A stretch of 64,000 bases of DNA from the IMG/VR virus record IMGVR_UViG_3300042691_012617, positions 62,001 to 126,000 of that record; one strand, written 5' to 3'. This DNA is from a virus. The position numbers and the translations under genes are program-made. A model generated the notes under the pieces. It was not told the DNA's origin and made no database searches. It worked only from the letters and a program-made list of their open reading frames with translations. Of the stretch, positions 1 to 7,750 are shown piece by piece; within the stretch, counting starts at the first letter, position 1; every line of letters begins with the position of its first letter.

Positions 1-1176
1 TTTAGCGGCGTTGGAAGTAAGTTGGGTCTTTTCGGAGAAGGGATTGCCAAGGTTTTTCCATTCATTGGACGATTGGGAACCGCTTTCAAATTTGGCTTCC
101 AAATCCTAGGAAAGGCATTCTTCTACATCCAACTTGTAGTAGATGCCATCTTTGGTGCATACAAGGGTTTCCAACAGTTGGGCAATATCAAAGGTTTGAT
201 CATGGGTGCAATCGCTCAGATCATCAGCGGGCTTACATTTGGACTGCTCGACTTCCAAAGCATCTTCGATTTCTTCAACACAACCATGAGCGGTGTATTC
301 GATGGAATCGCGGGTGTGTTTGAACCAATCGTTGAGTTTTTCGGAAAGGCATATGACAACTTGACGAATGCCTTCTCGCGTGTGATGGCAGTTTTTCAAG
401 GAGAGGGGTCTATCTTCACCAAGATATTCAAAGTCATTCAGATCGGCATCACAACAACAGTCAAGAACCTCGTCGCGTTCATAGGAGCGGCAATAAAGAC
501 TGTTTTCAATGCTGTTGTTGTATTGCCTTTCAAGATTGGTGAGTTTATCGGTGAGATGCTTGTCAAGTTGGCAGAATTGACATATGACGCTTTTGTATCT
601 CTGTGGGATTGGATCTCTAGTGGTCGAATCTTGGCAGATGTCGCAAACTTTGGTACTTGGCTTTATGACGAACTAATCGGATTCTTCGCAGGAATCATCA
701 ATGCAATCGCTGACGGCTTGGGTGAAATCCCAATCGTTGGTGGCTACATCAAGGAAGCATTGGGCGGCGGTGCGGGTGGAGATGGTCTACAGACTGCGGT
801 TGAGAAGAGTGCTGAAGTTGTAAAAGAGGCACAGCAAAGCGCAGACACTATGGCGACAAACGCTACCACACCAACTCAAAGTAGTGCCGTGCAGTTTGTA
901 AACACTCCTATAACGCCGATTGCAACTCCAAGCGGTAAAGTACAATTTGCTGCTCCCTCTTATAATGCTAATACTGTCAATACGGCAACGATGAACACAG
1001 CAACAGCAAGAATGGAAGCCACAAACCAAGGTGGCACCGCTGTCATCAACACCCCGACTACAAACAATGTCATGAGTGGCGGTGGTGGCGAGAGCAATGT
1101 GCTGATGCCGACAAACAACAGAAACACGGAACCGACATTCCGCGCCCTGCTGTTTCAGGATTGTCCTGCCCTATAA
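1..1176 (+). CDS. Tail tape-measure-like protein, C-terminal part
   Basis: The reading frame is open from the first base, so the gene starts outside the window and only about 391 residues are visible. The first two thirds are a long series of hydrophobic, glycine-rich helical stretches (for example around residues 30-90 and 140-200 of the visible part). The tail is low complexity, rich in Thr, Asn and Ala. This composition is typical of phage tail tape-measure or hub proteins, which span the tail lumen and touch the host membrane. No diagnostic motif was found, so a T4 gp29 equivalent is possible but not shown. It converges on gp32, with about 60 bases between them. Confidence 0.5.
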   Translation, partial: FSGVGSKLGLFGEGIAKVFPFIGRLGTAFKFGFQILGKAFFYIQLVVDAIFGAYKGFQQLGNIKGLIMGAIAQIISGLTFGLLDFQSIFDFFNTTMSGVFDGIAGVFEPIVEFFGKAYDNLTNAFSRVMAVFQGEGSIFTKIFKVIQIGITTTVKNLVAFIGAAIKTVFNAVVVLPFKIGEFIGEMLVKLAELTYDAFVSLWDWISSGRILADVANFGTWLYDELIGFFAGIINAIADGLGEIPIVGGYIKEALGGGAGGDGLQTAVEKSAEVVKEAQQSADTMATNATTPTQSSAVQFVNTPITPIATPSGKVQFAAPSYNANTVNTATMNTATARMEATNQGGTAVINTPTTNNVMSGGGGESNVLMPTNNRNTEPTFRALLFQDCPAL

Positions 1177-1238
1177 CACAACAGCCGCCCATTTCTGAGC
1201 GGCAGTCGTGCGCCTCCACGGCATGGGTTGATTAAGAC

Positions 1239-2162
1239 TCACTCATCGTCATCTGCCAACTTCTTAAAGTAGGCAAACGCATCCTCGTCCTCATCCTCAG
1301 TCTTTGCTGCCTTCGCAGGAGCCTTCTTGGGAGCCTTCTCCTCGGAGACGGGAGCCGCGGCCTTCATCTTGCTACGGAAATCCTCAGGCTCTGCCTCCTC
1401 GGCACGGGCAGCGGAACCCTCGCTCGTACCGCCCTTGAGAACCTGATCCATGCGACCCTTCAGTTCCTCGTAGGACTTGAACTGATCGGCACCGACGAAC
1501 GCCTGTAGCGGATACTGCATCTTCCACAGGGTTTCCAGTTGCTTGTCGTTGCCATCGAAGAGTTCCGATGCGGGTTGGAACGCGCTCTTCTCGTAGGACA
1601 CATAACCGTCCACCATAGCCGCCTTCAACTTGAAGTTAGCACCCTGCCAAAAGTCAAAGGGATTGATCTTCGGCTCGTCATCGGTTGGGTTCATGGCATC
1701 CTGCAACTTGTCGAAGATCTTCTTACCGAACTTGAACAGGAAGACCTTGCCTTCGTTGTCGCGGTTGGTTGGATCGTTGACAACAAGAATGTTGGCGATG
1801 TACGACAACTTGCGCTTCCGATCACGGGCGATGCCCTTGTTCGACTCAAGTCCGCTGTTCCAAAGTTCGTTGTTCGCCTCGCAGATCGGGCACTTCTTCC
1901 CAATCGTGGTTGGGCAGTTGTCGATGAGCCAACCACCCTTGCCTTGGAAGCCGTGGCTAAAGAGCCGCACCCAAGGAATGTCCTCGCCTTCGACGGGCGG
2001 TAGGAAGCGGATCACCGCGTAGCCGTTACCCGCCTTGTCGCGCTCAAGCGTCCAAAAGCGATCATCGTCGTAGTTCTTCTTCTCGCTGACCTTGCTCATC
2101 TCCTTAGACAATTTGTCGATAGCAGACTGAGCGTTCTTCTTCATGCTTGCGAATCCTGACAT
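1239..2162 (-). CDS. 32: gp32 single-stranded DNA-binding protein
   Basis: Single-stranded DNA-binding protein that coats replication and recombination intermediates and recruits gp41/gp59, UvsX and UvsY in T4. The N-terminal basic segment (residues 8-29) matches the cooperative-binding region. The core carries a zinc site like T4's: H70, C83, C91 and C94, with CPIC at 91-94. The C-terminus is strongly acidic (runs of Asp/Glu before the final Ala-Asp-Asp-Asp-Glu), as expected for the partner-binding tail. Length is 307 residues against 301 in T4. The ATG has a good AGGAG site. The gene has its own sigma70-like promoter at 2211-2238 and lies next to gp33. Confidence 0.95.
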   Translation of the reverse strand: MSGFASMKKNAQSAIDKLSKEMSKVSEKKNYDDDRFWTLERDKAGNGYAVIRFLPPVEGEDIPWVRLFSHGFQGKGGWLIDNCPTTIGKKCPICEANNELWNSGLESNKGIARDRKRKLSYIANILVVNDPTNRDNEGKVFLFKFGKKIFDKLQDAMNPTDDEPKINPFDFWQGANFKLKAAMVDGYVSYEKSAFQPASELFDGNDKQLETLWKMQYPLQAFVGADQFKSYEELKGRMDQVLKGGTSEGSAARAEEAEPEDFRSKMKAAAPVSEEKAPKKAPAKAAKTEDEDEDAFAYFKKLADDDE

Positions 2163-2210
2163 GTGTGTATCTCCTGTGTGTTTGTGTGCTGTGTGTGAAA
2201 CGATCTGACA

Positions 2211-2238
2211 AGTATAGCGTGATGTGTGTCTCAGTCAA
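2211..2238 (-). promoter_or_regulatory. sigma70-like promoter of gp32
   Basis: On the minus strand TTGACT (2233-2238) and TATACT (2211-2216) are separated by 16 bases. The leader down to the gp32 start is C/A-rich and looks unstructured. Confidence 0.7.
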
Positions 2239-2470
2239 GGGGCAACTTAGATGTTTTCTTTGTTCCTCTCAACATGTTTCGATCCTCAAACTCTGCCTTC
2301 AACTTCTCCCGAATCGGTTTCGTAACCAACTTGGCTACTGACTCAGGTTCGATTCCATGCTTATCACAGAGTTCAAGAATCGCGTCGATGTACTTTCCCT
2401 CCTTGCGGTTCTTGCATAGTTCTTCGATCTCTTTGCTGAATGTCTCTTCGATATTAATGATCGATCCCAT
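2231..2470 (-). CDS. 33: gp33 late transcription coactivator
   Basis: 79-residue acidic/basic helical protein recognised as the marine-phage form of T4 gp33. gp33 bridges host RNA polymerase and the sliding clamp so that gp55 can open late promoters. Recognisable segments are EIEELCKNR, YIDAILELCDKHGIE, and ESVAKLV...IREKLKAE. It is shorter than T4 gp33 (112 residues), as is usual in T4-like marine phages. It lies directly upstream of gp32, as in T4. Its ATG overlaps the stop codon of the preceding gene by one base (TAATG), so translation is probably coupled. The gp32 promoter -35 element lies inside its 3' end. Confidence 0.8.
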   Translation of the reverse strand: MGSIINIEETFSKEIEELCKNRKEGKYIDAILELCDKHGIEPESVAKLVTKPIREKLKAEFEDRNMLRGTKKTSKLPLD

Positions 2471-2712
2471 TACGGAATCCTTTCGTCTTCTGTAGGGTTC
2501 GCCATTTCAATCGGCATTTCCTCAATAGTATCAACCCAACGGCGAATACCCGTTTCGAATTCGTCGCTTGTCAGTAGGATACCGATCTGCTCTCCCTTGT
2601 CTGTCATGAAACGAATGCAATGGTACTTCTCCTGCTCGGGAGCAACTACCATTTCATCGGTGCGGGTGAGAGACCACCCGAAATACTCAAGCAGCCTTTT
2701 GAGCCAGTTCAT
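2470..2712 (-). CDS. small conserved hypothetical protein
   Basis: 80 residues starting with MNWLKRLLEYFGW. I do not recognise a family. The N-terminus is amphipathic and the C-terminus acidic, with many Glu. A longer reading frame exists, but the ATG at 2712 is preferred because the upstream part overlaps the nuclease gene in another frame. The gene overlaps the end of the RecB-like nuclease by 26 bases and touches gp33, so these three are probably one transcript. T4 has gp59 (helicase loader) near here, but this protein is far too short for gp59. Confidence 0.6.
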   Translation of the reverse strand: MNWLKRLLEYFGWSLTRTDEMVVAPEQEKYHCIRFMTDKGEQIGILLTSDEFETGIRRWVDTIEEMPIEMANPTEDERIP

Positions 2713-3367
2713 TGGCGATTTCCTGCACTTTCTTGAAATTGTTCTTTGCCCAATAGGAACGGATGACCTTTGCCAATCCTTCCCTGAAGTCGTTGCGATG
2801 CTCAACAAACTCCTGAGCCGTGCCCTCGTCGGTGGCAATCAGCACGACAAGCCGTTCGATGCGCTTGCCCGTTCGCTCTTCCCACATGTACGAGTATGCA
2901 GCCGCTTGGTGGAAGTAGTTCGTGATCCACGAACGCTTCTTCTCCTTGGATGCAGTCTTGAAATCGATGATGGCGGGTTCGCCACAGTATTCACCGATGC
3001 AGTCTGTCCGTCCTGCAAGCATGAGAGTATCCGACCATAGACCGTTTTCAATTGCATAGATCTCACCGATGTTCTGCAACAGCGGAAGAATCGGATCGAA
3101 ATGCCAACGATCACCGATCTCCGCAGGAACGGAGCGATTGGTCAGATACTCCTCAACCAAGGAGTGTAACTTGTTTCCGCGATTGATCGCCATCTGCGAC
3201 TTCTTCGCGTTCTCGGGATCCTCTCGCCACTTCTTCCACTTGTCGGCATCTTCATGGTTCACCACGGTGGTAACCGATGGATACCACTTGCCGTTTGTTG
3301 GCGATTGATAGTAGCGTCCCATCCCTTCCGCTTCCACGGAAACGAGTCTTGTTTCGTTTGTATTCAT
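2687..3367 (-). CDS. PD-(D/E)XK nuclease, RecB/MGME1-like
   Basis: Predicted single-strand or end-processing exonuclease of the PD-(D/E)XK superfamily. The protein has 226 residues. The N-terminal part has RGNKLHSLVEEYL, resembling the G-x-x-H...E helix of RecB/MGME1-type nucleases. The catalytic core is AGRTDCIGEYCGEPAIIDFKT, giving the D...(D)xK arrangement (GRTD, then IDFKT), followed by Q in the helix FHQAAAYSYMW (motif QxxxY). The ATG at 3367 is chosen over a TTG at 3373 that overlaps the previous stop codon. It sits in the gp32 replication operon, so a role in DNA repair or host DNA degradation is likely. The substrate is unknown. Confidence 0.75.
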   Translation of the reverse strand: MNTNETRLVSVEAEGMGRYYQSPTNGKWYPSVTTVVNHEDADKWKKWREDPENAKKSQMAINRGNKLHSLVEEYLTNRSVPAEIGDRWHFDPILPLLQNIGEIYAIENGLWSDTLMLAGRTDCIGEYCGEPAIIDFKTASKEKKRSWITNYFHQAAAYSYMWEERTGKRIERLVVLIATDEGTAQEFVEHRNDFREGLAKVIRSYWAKNNFKKVQEIANELAQKAA

Positions 3368-3369
3368 AT

Positions 3370-3624
3370 TCAATAGTCTCTCATTCCGTGACGGGGGTGC
3401 GCCGACTTGATCTTGGAAATGACTTCCTTGAAACCGCTGTCGGGTTTACGAATGCCCAAGCGAACAGGATCGATCACGGGCGGGGCAGATGCGATGTACT
3501 GCTCAACCTGTTTCTTGCCACACTTTGGGCATGGCTTCTTGCATGGCTTCGCCCGATCCTTGATCATGAAGAACTCTTCGAATCGGTGGTCACATGCACG
3601 GCATAGATAATCGTAATTTGGCAT
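3370..3624 (-). CDS. FmdB-type zinc ribbon protein
   Basis: 84 residues. The N-terminus PNYDYLCRAC with C8-x2-C11, followed by C32-x2-C35 (CPKC), forms the zinc ribbon typical of the FmdB regulatory-protein family. The C-terminal half (RKPDSGFKEVISKIK) is commonly kept in phage versions. The function is not established; the fold suggests binding to nucleic acid or protein. A perfect T4-consensus late promoter TATAAATA lies 11 bases upstream and uses the stop codon of the preceding gene. Confidence 0.75.
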   Translation of the reverse strand: MPNYDYLCRACDHRFEEFFMIKDRAKPCKKPCPKCGKKQVEQYIASAPPVIDPVRLGIRKPDSGFKEVISKIKSAHPRHGMRDY

Positions 3625-3635
3625 AGCGAGTCTTC

Positions 3636-3643
3636 TATTTATA
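3636..3643 (-). promoter_or_regulatory. late promoter TATAAATA
   Basis: Perfect T4 late consensus on the minus strand, 11 bases upstream of the zinc ribbon gene. The TAA stop codon of the upstream gene (3639-3641) is part of the motif. Confidence 0.75.
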
Positions 3644-4178
3644 CGGCTTCGCTAGCAAACCACGATGGGACGGGGGTCTTCGCCCACTTGGCGAAACGCT
3701 TCTTTTCACCGATGTAGTACTTACGATAAGCCGTGACGGCATCTTCGCAGCGGTACTGTTCGGGCATTGCTTGAGCAAACGGAGTGAGTGGTCCATCCTT
3801 GATGTTGTTAGGACACCCTGCGAGGATGCCCATCAGATCATGCATGGAGTGCTTCTTGCCATATCGCTTGGTGTACTCAAACATCAGACCCCATGCATGG
3901 TGCCAAAGCCAATCGTAGTTGGACGAAGTCTCCATTGCCCATCGTGTGCATGGGTGATTGACCATTGTCGCAAGACAAAGGACATCATCGTACTCGGAGT
4001 GAATCCAATGCTTGATCTTGCGACCGTTTTTGGATAGACGGATAGTAGGTTCGCCGTCAAGCACACGGTGTGCCGTAGAAAGCATCTGTGCGCTTTCAAC
4101 GATCATCTTTACGACATGCTTGTCACAAAGATCCCGCGCCGCTTCATGCGGTGAGGATTGCACTACGAAGATGTTCAT
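3639..4178 (-). CDS. conserved phage protein, DKHVVKM family
   Basis: 179 residues. The N-terminal MNIFVVQSSPHEAARDLCDKH block and the following VVKMIVESAQMLSTAHRVLDG are characteristic of a widespread but uncharacterised family in T4-like marine phages and some other large viruses. It is rich in His, Trp and Tyr in the middle (HPCTRWAMETSSNYDWLWHHAWGL by position 75-100), which suggests an enzyme or nucleotide-binding role, but no catalytic signature is known to me. It lies four bases downstream of a small basic protein gene, and its stop codon forms part of the next late promoter. Confidence 0.6.
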   Translation of the reverse strand: MNIFVVQSSPHEAARDLCDKHVVKMIVESAQMLSTAHRVLDGEPTIRLSKNGRKIKHWIHSEYDDVLCLATMVNHPCTRWAMETSSNYDWLWHHAWGLMFEYTKRYGKKHSMHDLMGILAGCPNNIKDGPLTPFAQAMPEQYRCEDAVTAYRKYYIGEKKRFAKWAKTPVPSWFASEAV

Positions 4179-4181
4179 GTA

Positions 4182-4442
4182 TCAGTCCTTGAAGGAGCCA
4201 TCGTTCCAAAGATGCCACAGACGGTGTGTGAGGATTGCCCAACCAAGTCCAAGCCAAGACTCAGCGTGGTACACGCCTGCTTCACATTCCATGATATAGG
4301 ACGGTGCAATCTTGATCTTGTCGTACATGCTAATGTCGATGGGCTTGGCATCGGGTGACAATTCTGCCTCGCGCACGGGCGCGGGTGCGGGTGCGACCTT
4401 TTTGACGGTCTTGATTTCACGCTTCTTAGTTGACTTAGCCAT
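4182..4442 (-). CDS. small hypothetical protein
   Basis: 86 residues from the ATG at 4442 (MAKSTKKREIK). A Lys-rich and Ala-Pro-rich N-terminal 30 residues precedes a more ordered C-terminus containing CEAGVYHAESWLGLGWAI. The upstream codons of the longer frame fall inside the preceding gene. It overlaps that gene by 8 bases, indicating coupled translation. No family recognised. Confidence 0.55.
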   Translation of the reverse strand: MAKSTKKREIKTVKKVAPAPAPVREAELSPDAKPIDISMYDKIKIAPSYIMECEAGVYHAESWLGLGWAILTHRLWHLWNDGSFKD

Positions 4443-4647
4443 TGCGGTGCGCTCCCATCGGCTCGACATTCTCTTCCTTAACCCAATAGGTCTCGGAACC
4501 CCACTCGTTGCTGTGGGTGGTGACTAGGTACTGCTTGCCCCAATTGGGGTGCATCTCTACCCGCCGAACAACGGCGGTCTTCTGCTCGTCCCGCAGCCAA
4601 ACCTTCTGCTGCGGTGCCTTCTTCTGTACTGTTTCGTTGCTTTCCAT
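4435..4647 (-). CDS. small hypothetical protein
   Basis: 70 residues starting MESNETVQKK. The C-terminal half is rich in Trp and charged residues (VEMHPNWGKQYLVTTHSNEWG). I prefer the ATG at 4647 because the longer frame would start upstream of the predicted transcription start. It is the first gene of a short minus-strand operon driven by the strong promoter at 4689-4717. No family recognised. Confidence 0.55.
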   Translation of the reverse strand: MESNETVQKKAPQQKVWLRDEQKTAVVRRVEMHPNWGKQYLVTTHSNEWGSETYWVKEENVEPMGAHRNG

Positions 4648-4688
4648 GTGTTTGAACCCTTTTTGATTTAAGGTTGCGATTGGGATAA

Positions 4689-4717
4689 GTATAGACCATG
4701 ATTGGGTCGGTGTCAAG
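4689..4717 (-). promoter_or_regulatory. sigma70-like promoter
   Basis: Minus-strand TTGACA and TATACT elements separated by 17 bases, a near-consensus host-type promoter reading into the 4435-4647 gene. It is back-to-back with a plus-strand late promoter at 4727-4733. Confidence 0.7.
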
Positions 4718-4726
4718 TCCCGACTG

Positions 4727-4733
4727 CTAAATA
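4727..4733 (+). promoter_or_regulatory. late promoter CTAAATA
   Basis: Late-type core 18 bases upstream of the ATG of the 4752-5189 gene, followed by a purine-rich ribosome site. Confidence 0.65.
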
Positions 4734-4751
4734 AGGGTGAGGTACATCATC

Positions 4752-5189
4752 ATGCCAACTACCCTGACCATTCCTGAAGTTCTGAAGAAAATCTCGCAAA
4801 CCGCAAAGAGCCGCGAGGACACCATCCGTCTTCTCCGTGAGAACGGAAGCCACACGCTGAAGCAGTTGCTTCACTACGCCTTCTTTGATAGCGCAAAGTG
4901 GTACCGCAACGATCTCCCCGAATACACGCCTGACCAAGCCCCCGAAGGCTTGACCATGTCGAGTCTCTTTCAGGAGAGCAAGCGGCTGTACATCTTCAAG
5001 GAGTCCTATAACCTTCCGAAGAATCGCAAGGACATCCTGATGATTCAGATCCTTGAGTCTGTTCACCCCGACGAGGCAAAACTGCTGAAGGAACTTATCA
5101 GCGGTACCTTCGGATACGGTTACGGATTGTCCAAGCCGATTGTTCAAGAGGCGTTTCCCGACATTGCTAATGTTGTGGTTGCTTCCTGA
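4752..5189 (+). CDS. conserved T4-like marine phage protein, DUF6433-like
   Basis: 145 residues. The pattern IPEVLKKISQ, then LKQLLHYAFF, then LFQESKRLYIFKE and IQILESVHPDEAKLLKEL, ending ...VQEAFPDIA, matches a conserved uncharacterised protein of T4-like cyanophages and relatives (DUF6433 as I remember the name). It is all-helical with no known activity. ATG 4752 is chosen over an upstream GTG because of the ribosome site and late promoter spacing. The 3' end overlaps the convergent RuvC-like gene by 23 bases. Confidence 0.65.
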   Translation: MPTTLTIPEVLKKISQTAKSREDTIRLLRENGSHTLKQLLHYAFFDSAKWYRNDLPEYTPDQAPEGLTMSSLFQESKRLYIFKESYNLPKNRKDILMIQILESVHPDEAKLLKELISGTFGYGYGLSKPIVQEAFPDIANVVVAS

Positions 5190-5715
5190 GAGCATATCGC
5201 GCAAGGAAGTAGGAGTCAACTATATCTGAGACAGGACTTCCACAGTCCTTGCTCTCTTTCTCCATGGACTTCATGAGATCGATCCCCGTCTGATCCTTGA
5301 ATGCAGCATGCATGACGCATTTGTCTGCGTTTCCCTTCCCTGCCGCAAATTTCTTGAGTGCGGTGGGGGCAACGGTTTCGAATCGAATGCCGTCCTTCCA
5401 CAACTTATGCTTCAACAGACCGCAGTTCTCACCGATATGAAAGACCTTGCCCTTGGCACCCATCGCGTAGTCCTCTATGACGAGCGCATCGGGATTGACT
5501 CTGCACTTGGATACCGCCCAATTCGAAATCAAATCGTATCTTTCCTCGGGCGAAAGGAAGTCGGGGTAGGTGTCACCGATACAGGTGAGGAATCCAAAAG
5601 TATGAGTTACTTGGTTTCGCTTGACCGATGTGAGAAACCAACAAGTGGCTCTGTCCCCGTCGATCAGCGTGACGGCGGGTGATGTCATAGAGTAGTCAAT
5701 GCCAAGGACTTTCAC
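5167..5715 (-). CDS. RuvC-like Holliday junction resolvase
   Basis: 182 residues with the RNase H fold signature of RuvC. D7 lies in VLGIDYSM, E81 in LVIEDYAM, and D164/D167 in VSDIVDSYFLA, which reproduces the D-E-DxxD catalytic set of E. coli RuvC (D7, E66, D138, D141). The likely role is cleaving branched recombination or replication intermediates before packaging, a job done by gp49 endonuclease VII in T4. The GTG at 5715 gives the canonical N-terminus; a longer upstream frame would overlap uvsY. It is convergent with the preceding gene and shares an intergenic region with the uvsY promoter. Confidence 0.75.
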   Translation of the reverse strand: MKVLGIDYSMTSPAVTLIDGDRATCWFLTSVKRNQVTHTFGFLTCIGDTYPDFLSPEERYDLISNWAVSKCRVNPDALVIEDYAMGAKGKVFHIGENCGLLKHKLWKDGIRFETVAPTALKKFAAGKGNADKCVMHAAFKDQTGIDLMKSMEKESKDCGSPVSDIVDSYFLARYALRKQPQH

Positions 5716-5726
5716 GCAAGTATGTA

Positions 5727-5754
5727 TTGCATCCCTTGAAACCTGTGCTAGAAT
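5727..5754 (+). promoter_or_regulatory. sigma70-like promoter of uvsY
   Basis: TTGCAT (5727-5732) and TAGAAT (5749-5754) with a 16-base spacer, seven bases before the uvsY ATG. The predicted leader is therefore very short. Confidence 0.5.
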
Positions 5755-5761
5755 CTGACAA

Positions 5762-6199
5762 ATGAACATCGAACGAATCAAGGAAATGGTCGAAGCCGAC
5801 CTCAAGATCGACGGAACCGAATTAGGTGACGAGTCGATCCGCATTCCACAACTGCACGGCAAGTACCTTAACATCTATCACGATGAGTGCCTGATCCTTC
5901 GCAAGTTGGATGCAGATTTCAGCATCCTCCGCAAGAAGAAGTGGGAGTACTACAACGGCAAGATGTCCCAACAGGAACTTGCCCAACTTGGGTGGGAGCC
6001 TTTCGGACATCGCATCCTGCGCCAAGACATGGATACCTACATGAGCGCAGACGAAGATCTTGTTCGTCTCGGCTCAAAGATCGATCTACAGAAGGCGAAG
6101 GTTGAGTATCTTGACAGCGTGATCAAGGGAATCAACAACCGCCAATGGGTGATCCGCAATGCCATCGAATGGCGCAAGTTCATGAGCGGGGTGACCTAA
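5762..6199 (+). CDS. uvsY: UvsY recombination mediator
   Basis: 145 residues (T4: 137). UvsY helps UvsX displace gp32 and nucleate filaments on single-stranded DNA. Recognisable features are the N-terminal helix MNIERIKEMVEADLKID, the KYLNIYHDE segment, the basic coil with KKKWEYYNGK, the LSADKD-like block (here YMSADEDLVRLGSKI), and the helix LDSVIKGINNRQWVIRNAIEW. It heads a plus-strand recombination cluster with uvsW downstream. Its TAA stop is part of the late promoter in front of uvsW. Confidence 0.9.
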   Translation: MNIERIKEMVEADLKIDGTELGDESIRIPQLHGKYLNIYHDECLILRKLDADFSILRKKKWEYYNGKMSQQELAQLGWEPFGHRILRQDMDTYMSADEDLVRLGSKIDLQKAKVEYLDSVIKGINNRQWVIRNAIEWRKFMSGVT

Positions 6200-6202
6200 A
6201 TA
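6196..6202 (+). promoter_or_regulatory. late promoter CTAAATA before uvsW
   Basis: Core motif built on the uvsY stop codon (TAA at 6197-6199). The uvsW ATG follows after only six bases, so a transcript from here would be leaderless or nearly so. Confidence 0.6.
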
Positions 6203-6208
6203 CCTTGA

Positions 6209-7750
6209 ATGAGCGTGATTGAAGTTCGTAGCATGAATACCGCTTATCTTCGTGTCATCGCGGAGAATGGCGTTTCATACGAACTTCAAGACTACTTCAC
6301 ATTCGAAGTCCCTGGTGCGAAGTACACCCCCGCGTACAAGCGGCGTGTGTGGGATGGGAAGATACGACTCTTCAATGCATACTCGGGGCTGTTGCCCTCG
6401 GGTCTTATGGACTACCTTGCGACATTCGCAAAGGATCGAAACTATGAGTTGCGAGTCGATTCGTCGGTAGCCCAACCTGAGATCAAGTTCGACTGTGAAA
6501 AAGTCAGAGGTTTCATCAAGTCACTAAACCCGACTGCCGATGGCAAGCCTTTGGATCCCCACGACCACCAAGTCGATGCGGTGTGTCATGCCCTGAACCA
6601 ATCACGATGTGTACTCCTGTCGCCAACTGCTAGCGGCAAGAGCCTCGCCATCTATTCGATGGTCAGGTACTACCAAAACGCAATTGCTCCAAACAGAAAG
6701 ATACTGATCATCGTACCGACCATCTCGTTGGTCGCGCAGTTGTATTCCGACTTCAAGGATTACTCGGGCACGACGAACTGGAACGCTGACAAGAACTGCC
6801 ACCGCATCGTGGGCGGCGAAGCCAAGTTGACCGACAAGCAGATTGTCATTTCGACATGGCAGAGCATCTACAAGTTGCCTCGGGCATGGTTCGATAACTT
6901 CGAAGTGGTTATCGGAGACGAAGCACATCTGTTCAAGGCACAAAGCCTGAACACGATCATGAACAAGTTGATCGACTGTCCCTATCGCATCGCGCTGACA
7001 GGTACGCTTGATGGAAGCAAGATTCACAAGTTGGCTATCGAAGGATTGTTCGGTCCAGTTCACCGCGTGATCACCACGAAGGAACTGATGGAGCGGAACC
7101 TTCTGACCAACCTGAGAATCGAATGCATCATGCTTCGTTATCCACCTGAGATACGCAAGGGCGTGTGTGGATTGGATTATCACAGCGAGATCGATTGGTT
7201 GGTCAACTGCGAGAAGCGAAACGAGTTCATCGCGTTCTTGGCATCTGCGACCCGTGGCAATACCCTTGTCTTGTTCAACTATGTCGAGAAGCATGGAAAG
7301 CCTCTGTACGAATTGATCAAGAAGACTGCCATGACAGTCATCGAAGGGCGCAAGGTGTTCTTCGTCGCGGGAGAAACAGAACTTGAACAGCGCGAGGGAA
7401 TTCGATCCATCGTGGAGAAAGAAGAGAATGCAATTATCGTTGCGTCCTACGGTACATTCTCCACGGGCATCAACATTCGCAGTCTGAAGAATGTCATCTT
7501 TGCTAGCCCCTCAAAGAGTCGTATTCGAATCCTTCAGAGCATCGGTCGCCAACTACGCAAATGCGAAGGAAAGCATATTGCAAAGTTATACGACATCGCT
7601 GATGATCTCCACCATGGCGACAATCTGAACTACACGCTACAGCACTTCCTGAAGCGAGTGAAGATCTACGAGTCCGAACAGTTCCGCTACAAGTTGGTCA
7701 AGTTGCCAATCGACATGCGGATACAAAGACCAAAGGGAGACGGCAAATGA
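6209..7750 (+). CDS. uvsW: UvsW RNA/DNA helicase
   Basis: 513 residues, superfamily 2 helicase. T4 UvsW unwinds R-loops and branched DNA and switches replication from origin to recombination mode. Visible motifs are Walker A SPTASGKS (138-145), DEAH box GDEAHL (about 236-241), motif III ALTGT, and C-terminal helicase motifs VASYGTFSTGINI and QSIGRQLRK. The N-terminus with FTFEVPGAKY...WDGKIRL matches the UvsW-specific N-terminal domain, which supports this start. The following gene starts within its stop codon (ATGA). Confidence 0.95.
   Translation: MSVIEVRSMNTAYLRVIAENGVSYELQDYFTFEVPGAKYTPAYKRRVWDGKIRLFNAYSGLLPSGLMDYLATFAKDRNYELRVDSSVAQPEIKFDCEKVRGFIKSLNPTADGKPLDPHDHQVDAVCHALNQSRCVLLSPTASGKSLAIYSMVRYYQNAIAPNRKILIIVPTISLVAQLYSDFKDYSGTTNWNADKNCHRIVGGEAKLTDKQIVISTWQSIYKLPRAWFDNFEVVIGDEAHLFKAQSLNTIMNKLIDCPYRIALTGTLDGSKIHKLAIEGLFGPVHRVITTKELMERNLLTNLRIECIMLRYPPEIRKGVCGLDYHSEIDWLVNCEKRNEFIAFLASATRGNTLVLFNYVEKHGKPLYELIKKTAMTVIEGRKVFFVAGETELEQREGIRSIVEKEENAIIVASYGTFSTGINIRSLKNVIFASPSKSRIRILQSIGRQLRKCEGKHIAKLYDIADDLHHGDNLNYTLQHFLKRVKIYESEQFRYKLVKLPIDMRIQRPKGDGK

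Noticed and set aside
1182-1205. Possible terminator after the tape-measure-like gene (GCCGC / GCGGC)
   Set aside because: Stem of only five bases and no T-run; too weak to call.
2470-2838. Longer 122-codon version of the gene before gp33
   Set aside because: The extra N-terminal part overlaps the nuclease gene and is Arg/Ser-rich shadow sequence.
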